From Sceloporus undulatus (lineage: Eukaryota; Chordata; Lepidosauria; Squamata; Phrynosomatidae), in contig NC_056527.1 of the NCBI RefSeq assembly GCF_019175285.1, positions 113,862,230 through 113,926,229 of the forward strand: a stretch of 64,000 bases of DNA. The letters are read 5' to 3'. A program made the translations under genes and the position numbers. The notes below the pieces were generated by a model, which was given only the letters and a program-made list of their open reading frames with translations, was not told the DNA's origin and searched no databases. Shown piece after piece: positions 1-12,166 of the stretch. Every line of letters starts with the position of its first letter. Position 1 is the stretch's first letter.

Positions 1-333
1 AAATAAACCCTAAGATGACACATAAAAGTGTTATTGCTTTTCAGACACATCAGGCTTAACGCAACATTAAACCAGCTATAAAATTCAATTCTTTTTACTT
101 TGGGGATTTTCCCGAAGTAAAAATAATCACATTTTGTCAACTTTATAGCCGGGTTCATATCACATTAATGTACCTGAACAGTGACATCACCTGAAAATCA
201 ATCATGATTTTCCATGTCTTTTCAACTTTCTGTCCAGGTTAATGCTGAGTTAAACCAGATGTCATCTGATAATTTTCTGGGGCTTTTTCACTTTAAATCC
301 CATTTTTGCATGGGAGGCCTCCAGTGTGATAAA
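1..333. mobile_element. Partial copy of the 49545..49880 element
   Basis: The right edge (CATGGGAGGCCTCCAGTGTGATAAAC) resembles the terminal repeat at 49545. The remainder is AT-rich and runs off the window. Confidence 0.35.
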
Positions 334-817
334 CTTCTTAGAGCAGACCCATTGAAATTAATAGGAAATCAGTTATGACCAATTGAGTACTCTTTGCTTT
401 CCATTTGTTTTTGCTCTTCTGATTATGATTGTGCCTGGATCCAAAAAAATGGAGTGGCAAAAAGCCAGCTTTTCCATCCCAACTGAAGCCCAAAGCCAGC
501 TTCATGATGCTTTGGTGGCATGAGGCATGTAAATGCCACACTGCTGGAGCACCATGAAGCTGCCCATGTGTAAACAGCCAGGGTGGCTTCCACGTGTGCG
601 GCGTCAAAATACTGCACCCCAAAGCCACCCAGGTGGTGGCATAAAAGAGCCATTTGCTTGCCCCCCGAATCTCCTAAAGGCCTAATCTCAGTGCTTTTAT
701 GTCAGCATTTTTAATTCCAAATATAGTTTGAATCCATTGTAAATATCTTGCTCTACATGGGCATAATATTTAACAGAAAGAGAGACACTAGAGAAGGGAA
801 GTGAAAGATGGAGGAAA
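334..817. other. Sequence 3' of V2R gene A
   Basis: I see nothing beyond the gene's likely 3' untranslated region. Confidence 0.4.
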
Positions 818-1731
818 TCAGTAAGTAGCAGGATTCTTGTTCCTCACCAGTTGGTCCCTGGTATTGAGCTCAGGTCTCAGTAAAATAATATAGAGCTTAG
901 GCAGAAAAATGAAACCCAGCAATCCAGAACTAGAGGCCAAGATGGAGAAGATCTCCACAGCCACCATATATTTCCCTTTGGTGCTCAGGTAAGTGGGGAC
1001 AAAAGACACCCAAACACTGCAAAAGACCAGCATGCTGAAGGTGATCAGCTTGGCTTCATTAAAAGTATCAGGCAACTTCCTGGCAAAGAAAGCAACAGTC
1101 AAGCTGATGAAGGCCAGAAGTCCCATGTAGCTGAGCACAATGTAGAACATCATATCTGAGCCTTCATTGCATTGCACTATGATATGATTCACTTGGGACT
1201 GCATGTCCCATTCTGGGAATGGAGGAGAGATGACCAGCCATATGACACAAATGGCAGTTTGAGTCAGAGTTGCAAGAATAATGACTGAGACTGCCAAATG
1301 CTTTCCTAACCATTTTCTCATCCTGTTTCCTGGTTTGGTAGCCATGAAGGCCAGAACCACTGTAAGGGTTTTGGCCAAAACTGAAGAAACAGCAATAGAA
1401 AAAACAATGGCAAACAATGTTTGTCGTAGAATGCAAGACATAACCCCAGGCTTGCCAATGAAGAGGAAAGAGCAAAGAAAGCAAAGAAGCAAAGAAAAGA
1501 GGAGGATACAGGTAATAGTCCAGTTATTGGCTTTAATGATAGGAGTGTTCTTGTGCTGAAAGAAGATCCACATCATCACAAGTGTCATCAAGGAAAAGGA
1601 AAGAACCAGCGAAACCAAAACCATTCCCAAAGGTTCTTCAATTGACAGGTAGTTTACATATTTGGGGATGCACTGATCTCGATTCTTGTTTGGATGCTGA
1701 TCATCTGGGCACTTATTGCACTTTTCTGCAT
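818..1731 (-). CDS. V2R gene A exon 6 (7TM domain)
   Basis: This is one open exon of 914 bases with an acceptor just before GATGCAGAAAAGTG (DAEKC). It carries the whole seven-helix domain. Landmarks are FIGKPGV before helix 3, [16 protein letters not shown] in the second intracellular loop, [15 protein letters not shown] near helix 6, and the [19 protein letters not shown] stretch in helix 7. The stop codon is at 818..820. Confidence 0.93.
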
Positions 1732-4700
1732 CTGGAAGAAGCAATCATAGCATTATTTAAATAATAAAAAACCCATCACCCTGCATTAATATGAGTCAGG
1801 AATTGGCAATATTCTGGCATGGAATGATGCATCAAACATTCAAGAAAATCATTTCATACACACGATTCTTGAAGTGCACTTCAAATTGTTTGCGTTCCAA
1901 AGTGAATCCAATCATATTCATTGATGTTGTGGTGGGCATCACAACTGTGGAGCAGGACATGATGATTCTTTTATTAGCATGACATCAAGCATATATCAGG
2001 AAGGTGACCCAGGCAAGTTCTGGCTTCTCCCAATTTTTCTTTCTGCTCAAAGCCTGGGTGGATGGGATGACGTTCTGCTGTTTGTTATTGTTGTTGTTGT
2101 GTGACTTCAAGTCGCTTCTGACTTATAGTGACCCTAAGGAGAACCTATCATTGGATTTTCTTGGCAAGACTGGTCAGAGGAGGTTGCCTGAGGCTGAGAG
2201 CCCTGGTGGCACAGTGGTTAAATGCCAGTACTGCAGCCACAACATTGTAAATTCAATCCTGGAGGGCTCCAAGGTCGACTCATCCTTTCAACCTTGCGTA
2301 GGTTGCTGAAATGAGTGCGCAGCTTGTTGAGGGCAATTGGCTTACCCATTGTAAATTACTTAGGGAGTGCTAGTTTACTTATAAGTGGTATAGAAATGTG
2401 CTTGCTATTGAGAGCACCTGATTTCACCAAGGTCACCCAGTGGGTTTCCACGATCAAACTGGGAAGTGAATCCTGGTCACAGTCCAACACTCAAACCACT
2501 ATACAGGGAGGGAATGTTGGGGATATGGGGTATGTATGTTCTTGTTTTAATTGTAAGCCACCTCAATTGTCTCTGATAGAGAAGCAGAGCAAAAATAAAG
2601 CTTTTATTCTTATTTATTATTATCTTCAGTGTTTCCAGTAAAAGCTTCAACTAATATCAATACATCAAATGTAATGCTTCCAGCCCTCCTCATCAAAGAA
2701 AAAAGTTCAAAAGAAGACCCCTGGTGACACAGTGGTTAAATGCCTGTACTGCAACCACTCACTCAAAATCATAAGGTTCAGAGTTCAAGACCAGAAAAAG
2801 GGCCCAAGCTTGACTCAGGCTTGCATCCTTCCAATGTTGCTAAAATGAGTACCCAGATTGTTGAGGGCAAATTAGCTTACAGTTGTAAACTGCTTAGACA
2901 CTGCTTAGGTGGTATGAAGTGGTATATAAATGAAGCTTGTTTGTTTTGTTTAAAACAAAATTATTTCTTTCACAAGTATGTCAAATGTTCTCTCCTTTTC
3001 AGGGGGCTTTCTAAAACTTACCTGTCTGATTTGAAACCATTCCTTCAGGACACTGTGGACAGTTATAACAACAGATCTCTCTCCCCTCATGCATGGTCTT
3101 GCTCTGCCCAGGTTGGCATCTGGATCTGGGAGGCATCTATAAATAAATGGAGGAAACATGTGTTTAGGGGGAGGCCACCTATTTTTCTCTTACCTCTATT
3201 CTGCTGAATTTGATAATATTGCAAAAGATAACATACTTAACTTTTAGGATTTTTCACTTTGCATCTCATCTGCTGAAACATCTTTCCTACCTCATGAATT
3301 TTTCACTAATCTCTTCCTCTAAGAATTTGCTGCTCTGAAAGCTCAACAAAAAATGATTTCCACAAGTTTTTTGTGGGTTTTTTGGGCTATGTGGCCATGT
3401 TCCAGAACAGTTTCTTCCTGACGTTTCGCTGGCATCTTCAGAGAATGAAGAGAGAATCTCTGAAGATGCCAGCCACAGATGCCGGCAAAACGTCAGGAAG
3501 AAACTGTTCTGGAACATGGCCACATAGCCCAAAAAACCCACAAAAAAACTATGGATGTTGGCCATGAAAGCCTTCGATTTCCACAAGGATGTTCCTTCAT
3601 CCTGACACTAGAGCAAATTAACCCCATCAGGCTTCTGAATTTTGAATTTTCTGTAGGACAACCTGACTCTTTGGGGGCAGAAGGGGTCAAGAAAATTGTA
3701 ATGCTCACTAAAATGAAAGACAGTAGAAAGATTAAGACTATAATATAGTTTGATTCAATCAATCAAGGAAACCAGAGCTCTGAGATTCCAAGACCTGAGC
3801 AACTGATGACCACAGATGATCAGGGCTCTTGGAGATCTCCTACTGATAGGGTTACCATAAGAGAAAGTGGACAAGGGAGCCAACAACTGGAATATCTCAG
3901 CTTGAGATAAATTTGCTAGTATAGAATAATTTAAATGTGGCTACTATTTTGCCACTATTGAACAATTTAATGATTTAAATTACTCCATCTGTGGATTCTC
4001 ATTCATCTGTCCAACAATAGGAATGTCCCTGACAAATCAGGAAAACAGTAGCTAATCATACCTGAATAAAATTGTGGTTCCACAAAATTGAGTTTTGATA
4101 GATAATGAAGTCTTTCCCGTAAGGAGCCTGTGGGTCAGATCTTCCAATATGAACTCTATGCATGGATCGATTGGGGAAGGTGACTGTGTTGATGATATCA
4201 TATCCAGTTTCCAGCTCCCCATTCTCATCAAAAAATATTTCCTCTCCAGCACTATTGTTGAAACGAATGTGTTTCAGAAAGGGATGAAGCTAGAAGGGAG
4301 TTAGATGAAAAGCCAATTCAGAACAAAGGTAGAGAAAGGGGTCGCTTTTATTTCTGTACAATTTGTGTACCATGTGCCTTATCTCCCTGGCAATGTCATG
4401 CACACAATGGTGAAGTTTCCTTGTATAGAAGAAAATTCCTAACATCTTGCACAAATACCAGGAAGGTGAATAGAGCAGAGAAAGGGGTCTGAAAGCTCTA
4501 GGTATCCCCATCTAGAGAAAACAGTCCATTGGAAATACTTGAGCTGAGAAGATCTGTAGGAAGGTTGATTCTCCAATCTCCTAGTTGCCAAGGAAGATCT
4601 TGTTCCAGCACTCAGGCATCAGAGGCAGGTGGGCTTTTTTGTAACCATACAGAAAGGCAATGGCATCACTAGGTTTGGTGTCACACATCCCCATTGATCT

Positions 4701-7700
4701 CTTTCCATACTATACCATACAGAATCCTTAGTAATGCTTTTTGTACTAATGTTACTCATTAACCATAATTCCTGTATATTACCAAATGTGATTATAATAG
4801 CTATGAGATAAACAACCAGCAGAATTAAAATTATACTTTTAAACTACAATAGCATGTGCACAGCGTAAATGCATTTACATATACAGTGGTACCTCGGGAT
4901 ACGAAATTAATTCGTTCCGCCATTCCCTTCGTAACGCGAAAATTTTGTAACCCGAAATAGCTTTCCGTTAGCGCTGGAAGCCTATAGCATTTGAATTTCG
5001 CGCCGAAATGAATTTCGTAACCCGAAAAATATTTCGTAACCCGAAACAGTTTTTGCCAATCCAACTTTTTCGTATCCCGGAAATTTCGTAACCCGCGCAT
5101 TTCGTATCCCGAGGTACCACTGTATATGTACATAGCTTCATGTGGTTGAAGGGAAAATTTGGTAAAATGTGATGTCTTTAAAGAAATTTTTGAATTTTTT
5201 TCCCAAAATGTTAAAATGTTAAAATTAAGAACAGGAGCCCCACTTCCATCATCTCTTTAGCATTTTAAAGGGACTCGGGATAATAGCAAAGCCTGTTTCT
5301 GCCCCAAGGCAGATGTTTGAGGAGCAGAGTGTCACCCTTTCCTCCTAGGGCTGCACCCTCCACTTAGTGATGCCATTGCAAATAGGTGGGATTGTTACAA
5401 CATTAGGCAAAAGAGAATTAATGAAGGTCAAGAGACTCTTCCTACCTGCCAGGGCTGGATTTTCTGACAATCCTGTGTCCTTCTATCACCCCATGCTTCA
5501 TGCTTTGATCTTGAAGAAAGCATGGCATGAAGAGCATGTGCGATGGCATAAACAGCATTGTAGATACTGTAACTCTGACCAGTCATTCTCATTTCAAAGA
5601 CAGATTCTGGTAGGCTGTTCAGTTTCTCCTCCCCAGTACAGTTGGTTGCATTGAGACTGTGGATATTAGTGCTATATTGGGGAAATGAGCATAGAAAGGC
5701 ATTGGCCCAAAGGATAGTTGCAACATAATTTTCCCTTGGATTTATTGTGTTTAGATATTCTAGATAGCCTTCTACCTCTTTTGTGGGCAGTGCAAAGGAC
5801 AGGGTGCCATTGAAGGATCTGGGGGTGAAAAATTTGTTTAAGATTGTGGATGCAAAATCCCACTGAGCTGTGATGATCCAAATCTTCTCTGTTGGCTTCA
5901 TTTCAACAAACTCATTGAAATATAGAATCACCCGCAAGCCCTCCATAGATCGAGAATCCCCATGAACAAGAATCACATCTGTATCAGCTGATGAAAGAAT
6001 CAAATGCATTCTTGATAATTTATAATTGTAAGGTATTTTGTCTTCTATATATCCTTCCCAGTGCTGTTTCATTGTTGGAATAATTTCCTTGAAAGCTAAA
6101 CAAATGCTACTCTGGAGTAGCTGAGGAATCAAAGTTCTCAATAACATTTCTCCATTGTCATCATTTGAAACAATGAGGCCAATCCAGGTCCATCCAAAAT
6201 GCTTCAGCAGTTTTAGAATCGCAAAATGTTGAATACTTTCATTTGGAATCATTCGGTAAACAGAAGGAAACTGAGCTTTATCTTTTAATGCAGGGTCAAA
6301 TGAATCATAACTGAACTAAGGAGAAAGACAATTTTCTTTTTAGGGTCAACATAAAACCTCATTTTTCTGCAATATAAATTATTTGTAAAGAGTCTAGACT
6401 GCTAATATCTGGGGATGTTTAAGCTGGAGTTTCTGCACTGAGCATATGGTTGGGCTCAGTGGCCCATGAGATACCTTCAGAATGTATGATTCTATGGTTT
6501 AATGACGCTGCTCTCCTAAAATATCTGTCAAAGCAGAAGTAGATGTAATGGCTTTGATGTGCAAGAAATGTTACTGATAAGATTAGCCATCCAGCACTAC
6601 ATTCTAGGAGAGACAGGAATTGCTTAGGGCTAACTATATGATTTGTGTAAGAGACCATAGTACAGTATTCTACAACATTTTGGCTCCAGAAATTAAGTAG
6701 AGATATCATGGCATGAACAGTTTCAATTGCAACAACATTTCACTGTCTCCGGGTTGTTTGCAGGCTTTAATTTACCAAATAAAAGTTTTGTCCTCACTTT
6801 AGTTCTCATCAACCCTGTGGAATCAACTTGGTATAAAGATGTCACAACTAGAAGGAAAAGAAAACTTTTCTTTCTACATTACAAAAGGTCTCTCATTTCC
6901 CTGTCTCATTGTAATGCAAGTCAAAAATGGCTCAAACCTGTCTGCCTGGTAGGGAAATTTATTTCAATCTGTGTTAAAATATAATAATAATAATAATAAT
7001 AATAAATAATAATAATATAATAAAATTTATTTATATTCCACCTCTCTACACAGTGCAATGGGGCGGCTTACAAGGTTAAAATATACAGCCCCAAGCCCAA
7101 ACCCCCCCCCTTAAATAATTAAACAATGTGAAATTTAAAACATACTTTTAAAAACAATTCAATAAACTGTGGTGAAGTCAGAGGTTGGCATTTGATTTTC
7201 CTTCTGATGGCCAGGGGACTATTCAGGAAAGGCCTGCCAAAAGAGATCTGTCTTTATAGCTTTTTTAAAGCTGTTTATAGTGGTAATATGACAGATCTCA
7301 TCCAGCAGGCCATTCCACAGTCTGGGAGCAACAGCTGAGAAGGTCCTCTGGGAGGTCGCAGACAGCCTTGTTTTACAAGGCTGTAACAGATTTTCCCCTG
7401 AGGATCTAAGTGTGCAGGGAAGATTATATGGAAGGAGACGGTCCCGAAGATAGGTTGGACCCAAGCCATTTAGGGTTTTAAAGGTAATAACCAACACCTC
7501 GTACTGGGCCCGGAAACTGATGGGCAGCCAGTGAAGTGATCTTAGGATCGGTGTTATATGGTCTCTTCTGGATGTACCAGAGACCAGTCTGGCTGGCATG
7601 TTCTGAACTAATTGAAGTTTCCGGACCAAGCACGAGGGTAGCCCCATGTAGAGTGCATTGCAGAAATCAAGGTGTGAGATTACTAGTGCATGTACTACAG

Positions 7701-10513
7701 TCTCATGGTCCCTGACTTCCAGGAAAGGGCGCAGCTGGCGTATCAGCCAGAGCTGATAACAGGCACTCCTGACCGTCGCATTCACCTGACTTGCCATGTG
7801 AAGCTACGAATCTAGGAGCACCCTCAGACTGCGAACACAGTACTTTGAGGAGAGTGTGACCCCTTCTAGGACTGGAGGTTGTATCCCGATGCCTGGGTTC
7901 AGAGACGATGCCGTAAGTACCTCTGTTTTGTCTGGATTCAACTTCAATTTGTTTTCCCTCATCCAATCCAAGATATTTTTTCTGAGATAAGTGAGTGAAG
8001 GTTTTCACTCTGACCAATAACAGAGGTTGGAGTTGAAGAAACATACCTGTGCCATCTTATAGATATTCAAGATGTGAGGCATTTGCTTGGAATTGTGGGA
8101 GGAGAGCCCACCAATGATGGCCATCAGCTTGTACTTCCTGTTGCAGAGATAGTTGGGAGGATTCCCATCTCCCATGAAAAGGAGGCCCATAGTCCCAGAA
8201 CATGTTCCCATTTCATTGTAAGCCTTTTGAGCTGTCAGTCCACCCAATGTGGCATTGGATAATAGATACATATTTTTGTTTATTTCATTAAGAGCAAATT
8301 CAAATGCAAAATACTGCTGGATAAATTTAGGCACAATGCTGCAATGAGATGTTCACACAGTCTGAATGTTTGGGAACAGACTTGCACCACCTGGATTAAT
8401 GTGCACATATATGACTTTCAACTGGATTCAAAGACAGTCATACTTAATGGAGACTGAATGACATTAGTAGACTTAGCAAGTTATGACTGACATAATTGTC
8501 ATCCCTTTCAATGTCTTTATGTACACACAAATATCCAACCCTTGAAGTTTTCTCTTTAACTTACTTAAGTTACCAATTCTGATGAACTACAATGCTCACC
8601 ATATCTGACCTTTCCACATACTGCTTGGGATGGATTGTATGCAGACACCAATAAGTTTCAAAAATCAAAATATCCACCAGAAGCTTAGTTACAGGTGTTT
8701 TAAAAAGGTGAAGAAACTCCTCTCTGTTTACAGAAGCATACATGACAGCCAGAATGTTGTAGTGGTTTAAGCACTGGACTAGAATTCTTGGGACCCGGAT
8801 TTGAATCTCTATTCAGACATGGAAGTCTATTGGGTGACCTTGGGCAAGTCACAGTCTCACCTTTAGGCAAAAGGCAAACCTCCTCTGAAGAAATCTTGCC
8901 TAGAAAAGCCTGTGATAGGGTCATCTTAGGGTCACCTTGAGAATCAGTATAGTGTACTGGTTTGAAGGTTGGACTACGACTCGACCCAGGGTTCAAATCC
9001 CAGCTAAGCCATGAAACTCCCTGGTTGGTCTTGGACAAATCACACTCTCTCAGCCTCAGAGAAAGACAATGGCAAAATGCCTCTGAACAAATCTTGCCGA
9101 GAAAATCCCATGATAAACCATAGGATCACCACAAGTTGGAAATGATGTGACAGCACACAATACACACAGGGTCACTAGAGGGCAGAAATGACTGGAAGGC
9201 ATTGTGATGGGACTTTCCTCATAGGCCCGGGGTTAGTTTTATTTCTTATCCACATAAGGCCCCTTGTCGCTAACACTTACCCTGCTTTTATCCTTTTGAC
9301 ATTCTCCCTAAGTATATAGGAGCCTGGGTACCAAGTGTCTTCCCCAAATCAGTTCAATGATGGTAGGCTACTTCCAACTTAGTGTGGTTAAATTATCGTA
9401 ACAATTGCAGCCATTTTGATTCTCTGTACTCTAATCTCTAAAATGTAAAGTTACACAACTGAGCAAAAAAATTAGAATCACAAAAACCACTATTTTCTCT
9501 CTTAACATGTATGAATGTGAGAGCTGGACAGTGAGGAAAGCAGATAGGAGGAAAATCATGTCATTCAAGATGTGGTGCTGGCAAAGAGTACTGAAGATCC
9601 CATGGACAACAAAAAATGCAGATAAATGGGTCATAGAGCAGATCAAGCCAGAAATATCCTTGAAGGCCATTGGAAAAGACAATAGTGCTTGGAAATGTGG
9701 AGGGTTGTAAAAAGAGAGGAAGACCACATGCTAGATAGATGGACTCTATAAAGGAATTCATGGGAATGAATTTAAGGATCTAAGTGGAAGACAGGGAGTC
9801 TTGGAGATGTCTCATCCAAAGGGTTACCATGGGACAGGATCAACTTGAGGGCAGTTAACAAACAATTCTGGTCTCTCAGTCTCATTAAGAAGACCACACA
9901 GACCTGACTAAATTAACTGAATCATCACCTGCTCTGGATTAACTGAAATGAACTCCCACTCCCATCAGAATTTTTATCTGATCTATACTGAAACCCCTTA
10001 CCTCTTTCTCTCTCCTGCTCCCCACAACTAACTTACACACACTGGCTTTTTTATATATTCCATTTCCCTCTACAGCCCCTTTTCATAGTCAGAGTGAACT
10101 GAGATTGGCTGCCAGGAAACAGATCTGACTAGCAACTCTGTCACAGGGACACAACACAACATTCAATCAAAGTTGTTAATTACACCAATGACTTTTCTGT
10201 ATAATGAAACAGTTACTTACTAGGCACTTATTTCCTCATCTGGAAATTTGTTAAATAAAATTTCTTGCAATGCCAAAATAACAAAAGACACAAAGTTGCC
10301 AATTGCAATATCTTCGTGAATTACAGGTAAGATATCTTCAACTTTTGTCTTCCAATCACACTCAGGGTTTATACTTTTGCTGGTATTAGGAAGCAGCTGC
10401 AGCAGTAAAAGGAGCAGAAGCCATGACAGCTGCCTGACTAAAAGCAAACCTGGGCCACAGACACACCTGTATGCAATCATTATGACAGGTGCATGGAATA
10501 ACTGCGTTTTCAA
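818..10513 (-). CDS. V2R gene A, complete six-exon vomeronasal type-2 receptor
   Basis: This is a class C GPCR of vomeronasal neurons that would bind peptide or protein cues at the cell surface. Exons on the minus strand are 10221..10513, 8047..8338, 5446..6315, 4062..4289, 3022..3136 and 818..1731. All five introns start with GT and end with AG. Exon phases agree, and the exon lengths sum to 2712 bases, giving 903 residues plus a stop, which is normal for V2Rs. Seen: a leucine-rich signal segment, the flytrap core ([18 protein letters not shown]), a cysteine-rich linker, and seven helices ending in [11 protein letters not shown]. Exon 5 is 12 bases shorter than in the neighbouring genes and lacks one conserved cysteine, without a frame change. 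The start is the first ATG upstream of the leucine run; a second in-frame ATG lies 11 codons in. No promoter was recognised. Confidence 0.9.
2080..2510 (-). mobile_element. tRNA-derived SINE with a second SINE nested inside
   Basis: The outer element is antisense (TTCAAGTCGCTTCTGACTTA at 2108 and GGTCACCCAGTGGGTTTCCA at 2433). At about 2198..2410 it is split by a plus-strand copy of another family (CCCTGGTGGCACAGTGGTTA). A CTGAGAG/TTGAGAG pair at the edges fits a target duplication. It lies in intron 5 of V2R gene A. Confidence 0.7.
2716..2935 (+). mobile_element. SINE, CTGGTGACACAGTGGTTAAA family
   Basis: This is a second copy of the inner family at 2198..2410. It shares the head, the TTGAGGGCAAATTAGCTTAC middle and the GTGGTATATAAATG-type tail. 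A minus-strand relative is at about 17555..17705. Confidence 0.65.
3022..3136 (-). CDS. V2R gene A exon 5 (cysteine-rich linker), 12-base in-frame deletion
   Basis: This exon is 115 bases long; the same exon is 127 in the genes at 17171, 32594 and 56147. It reads [17 protein letters not shown], whereas the neighbours read PPKSRCVEVCHPGHSKT. Four residues including one cysteine are gone. Both splice sites are intact and the frame is kept. Confidence 0.88.
3358..3580. mobile_element. Palindromic MITE
   Basis: The arms are complementary: GGCTATGTGGCCATGTTCCA with CATGGCCACATAGCCC, and TTCTTCCTGACGTTTCGCTG with GCAAAACGTCAGGAAGAAAC. A short AGAGAATGAAGAG loop separates them. It lies in intron 4 of gene A. 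Confidence 0.75.
4062..4289 (-). CDS. V2R gene A exon 4
   Basis: This exon is 228 bases, phase 0 at both ends. It encodes the lower flytrap lobe with the family motif [16 protein letters not shown] and ends in NFIQ. Confidence 0.92.
4884..5122. mobile_element. Tc1/mariner-type MITE with TA target duplication
   Basis: The ends CAGTGGTACCTCGGGATACG and its complement are near-perfect inverted repeats flanked by TA (4882..4883 and 5123..5124). The interior repeats a TTCGTAACCCGAAA motif four to five times. It has no coding capacity. It lies in intron 3 of gene A. Confidence 0.8.
5446..6315 (-). CDS. V2R gene A exon 3 (flytrap core)
   Basis: This exon is 870 bases, or 290 open codons, phase 0. 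It begins [16 protein letters not shown] and ends KIQPWQ. It includes the conserved NCTGEEKL and [12 protein letters not shown]-type motif (here [19 protein letters not shown]). Confidence 0.93.
7003..7960 (-). mobile_element. L2-type LINE, 3' part
   Basis: A minus-strand reading frame (7219..7797) keeps the C-terminal reverse-transcriptase pattern: [39 protein letters not shown] and [13 protein letters not shown]. The 3' end runs into a TTA microsatellite. It is 5'-truncated, as most LINE copies are, and well preserved. It lies in intron 2 of gene A. Confidence 0.8.
8047..8338 (-). CDS. V2R gene A exon 2
   Basis: This exon is 292 bases. It starts in split-codon phase, completing TA from exon 1. 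It encodes [19 protein letters not shown] and ends in NIYKMAQ, followed by a GTATGT donor. Confidence 0.9.
8745..9175 (+). mobile_element. Two tandem tRNA-derived SINEs
   Basis: Two sense copies lie head to tail: TTGTAGTGGTTTAAGCACTG at 8757 and TATAGTGTACTGGTTTGAAG at 8947. Each is followed by the TTGGGCAAGTCACA / CAAATCTTGCC body. Intron 1 of gene A. Confidence 0.75.
9490..9880 (+). mobile_element. RTE-BovB LINE 3' fragment
   Basis: A short frame reads [15 protein letters not shown] and [13 protein letters not shown], the known BovB C-terminus (CESWTVKKA..., LWCWRRLLRVPWT). The frame closes early and the 3' tail follows. Confidence 0.8.
10221..10513 (-). CDS. V2R gene A exon 1 (signal peptide)
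   Basis: The first ATG is at 10513. It is followed by a run [13 protein letters not shown] that acts as the signal segment, then CDWKTKVED, which is shared with the first exon at 28474..28778. The donor is GTAAGT just after GCCTA. The segment before the leucine run is long (about 29 residues), so the true start could differ. Confidence 0.82.
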
Positions 10514-11999
10514 TCACCTGGTAAAGCTCTAATGGTCAAATGAATTTAACACTGGCCCATACTTCAGTCATGCTTCTCAACATTCTTTGCATAAATGACT
10601 TCAGGGAATCCACAAGAACTCTATCAACCCACCTGTTTTGAAGTGACTCTTTATAGGTAAGCATGATGAGTCAAGAATCCTTGGTGGTAAAGTCATTTGT
10701 GTTATTGGCTTCTTGATCACCTTGGGCTACAATTACTCCAAATCAATGATTATGATAATTACCTTGCTAGTCTTCTCAGCTAGCAGCCAGATTAAAGAAA
10801 ACATATACAATTGTATCCCATCTGTAGGATGGATCCAGACTTAGTCAGATTGCAACTAGGCCAATGAAATTGTTGGGACATTCTTTCATTGCATCTGGAT
10901 CCAACCCAAGAACTCCTGACCAGTGGTCCTGTGAATGTACATGTGTTGAGTACTGAGAGTGACTTTCAGAATAGGTTCATGTTATGGAGAAAGAATAAGA
11001 GGAAAAAGATCCCATAGATGCTGAGAACATTTTCATGTTGGGCAAAATAAAATAATATGTGTAGTAGTTTTTCATTTCATTAAAAAAAAAAGAGTCAAAG
11101 TGGATCCCAAGGGCCATCTAATGCCACATCCCACTCCAGCCATGCAAGAGTATATAAGTAAGGAACTCCTAAGAGATATCCATCCAGACTTTATTTTTAC
11201 AGGCTTCCACTTCCACTTCCAACACAATTCATTCCAATATTTAACAGCTCTTACTATCAGGAAATTCTTCCTAAGGTGTAGGTGGAATCTCTTCTCACAA
11301 TTTGCACCTTTCCATTCATGGACAAGATTTGTAGCAGCAGATAATAGCCATGTGGCATGCCATATTTCAGATTAAAAAGGTGGCTGTCATGTCACATTGC
11401 AAACTTCCCTACTCTGAGCTAAACCTTACCTTGTGCTGTTTTGACATGCCCACCTTATTCTGGGACATGACACTACATAGAAGCAGGGTGTGTGATCTGA
11501 GATTTTCTCCCTATTTTTTGTAAGCAACTCCAGGCCCCATTCTCACTGTCGTATTTGCCCTGGGTAGATCTGGTCCAGATTCGCTAAGCCGGTACTGAAT
11601 GTTCTTATTAACCTTTGCCCCAACCTAATGTCTCGGGTGCAATTTACCCCGCTGATGTTCACATTGACAGAAGGAGCACTTCAAGATGGAGCCTCCTTGT
11701 TGTCAGTCAAATTCACTTCCATGACATGTCATGCAGCCATTTGCCAAAGGCATGAGTGTTTTCCCCACTCCTTTTTAAAAAAAATGTAGCAGCAATGTTT
11801 GCATATTCTGTCAACTTGTCAAATTTAAAAACCTCCAGGAGTGTGTGTGTGTGTGTGTGTGTATGTGTGTGTTGTGCCTTTGGGTCATTTCATATTATGG
11901 CAACCCTATCCTGGGGTTCTCTTGGCAAGATTGGTCCCGAGGAGATTTGCCGTTTCCTTCCCCTGAGGCTGAGAGAGCGTGACTCCCAGTCCTCTTGCT

Positions 12000-12166
12000 G
12001 TGCCTCTGTTTTCCACCCCAAAATGCCATCTGTCCTTCCCTCCTCTTTGCATCTCCTTGCCCTGCCTCCGTTTTCCACCCCAAAATGCCATCTATCCTTC
12101 CCTCCTCTTTGGATCTCCTTGCCCTGCCTCCATTTTCCACCCCAAAATGCCATCTATCCTTCCCTG
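12000..12166. repeat. Minisatellite, unit about 61 bases, about 2.7 copies
   Basis: The unit contains TTTTCCACCCCAAAATGCCA and CTTGCCCTGCCTCC. The three copies are nearly identical. Confidence 0.85.

Noticed and set aside
1281-1559. Plus-strand open frame opposite the gene A 7TM exon (and similar at 16005..16250, 30896..31171, 57136..57417)
   Set aside because: The same antisense frame recurs opposite every V2R 7TM exon. It is a by-product of the conserved coding sequence on the other strand, with no start context or splice support.
8757-8830. tRNA-like head
   Set aside because: It is the 5' end of a SINE with the full SINE body following, not a tRNA gene.
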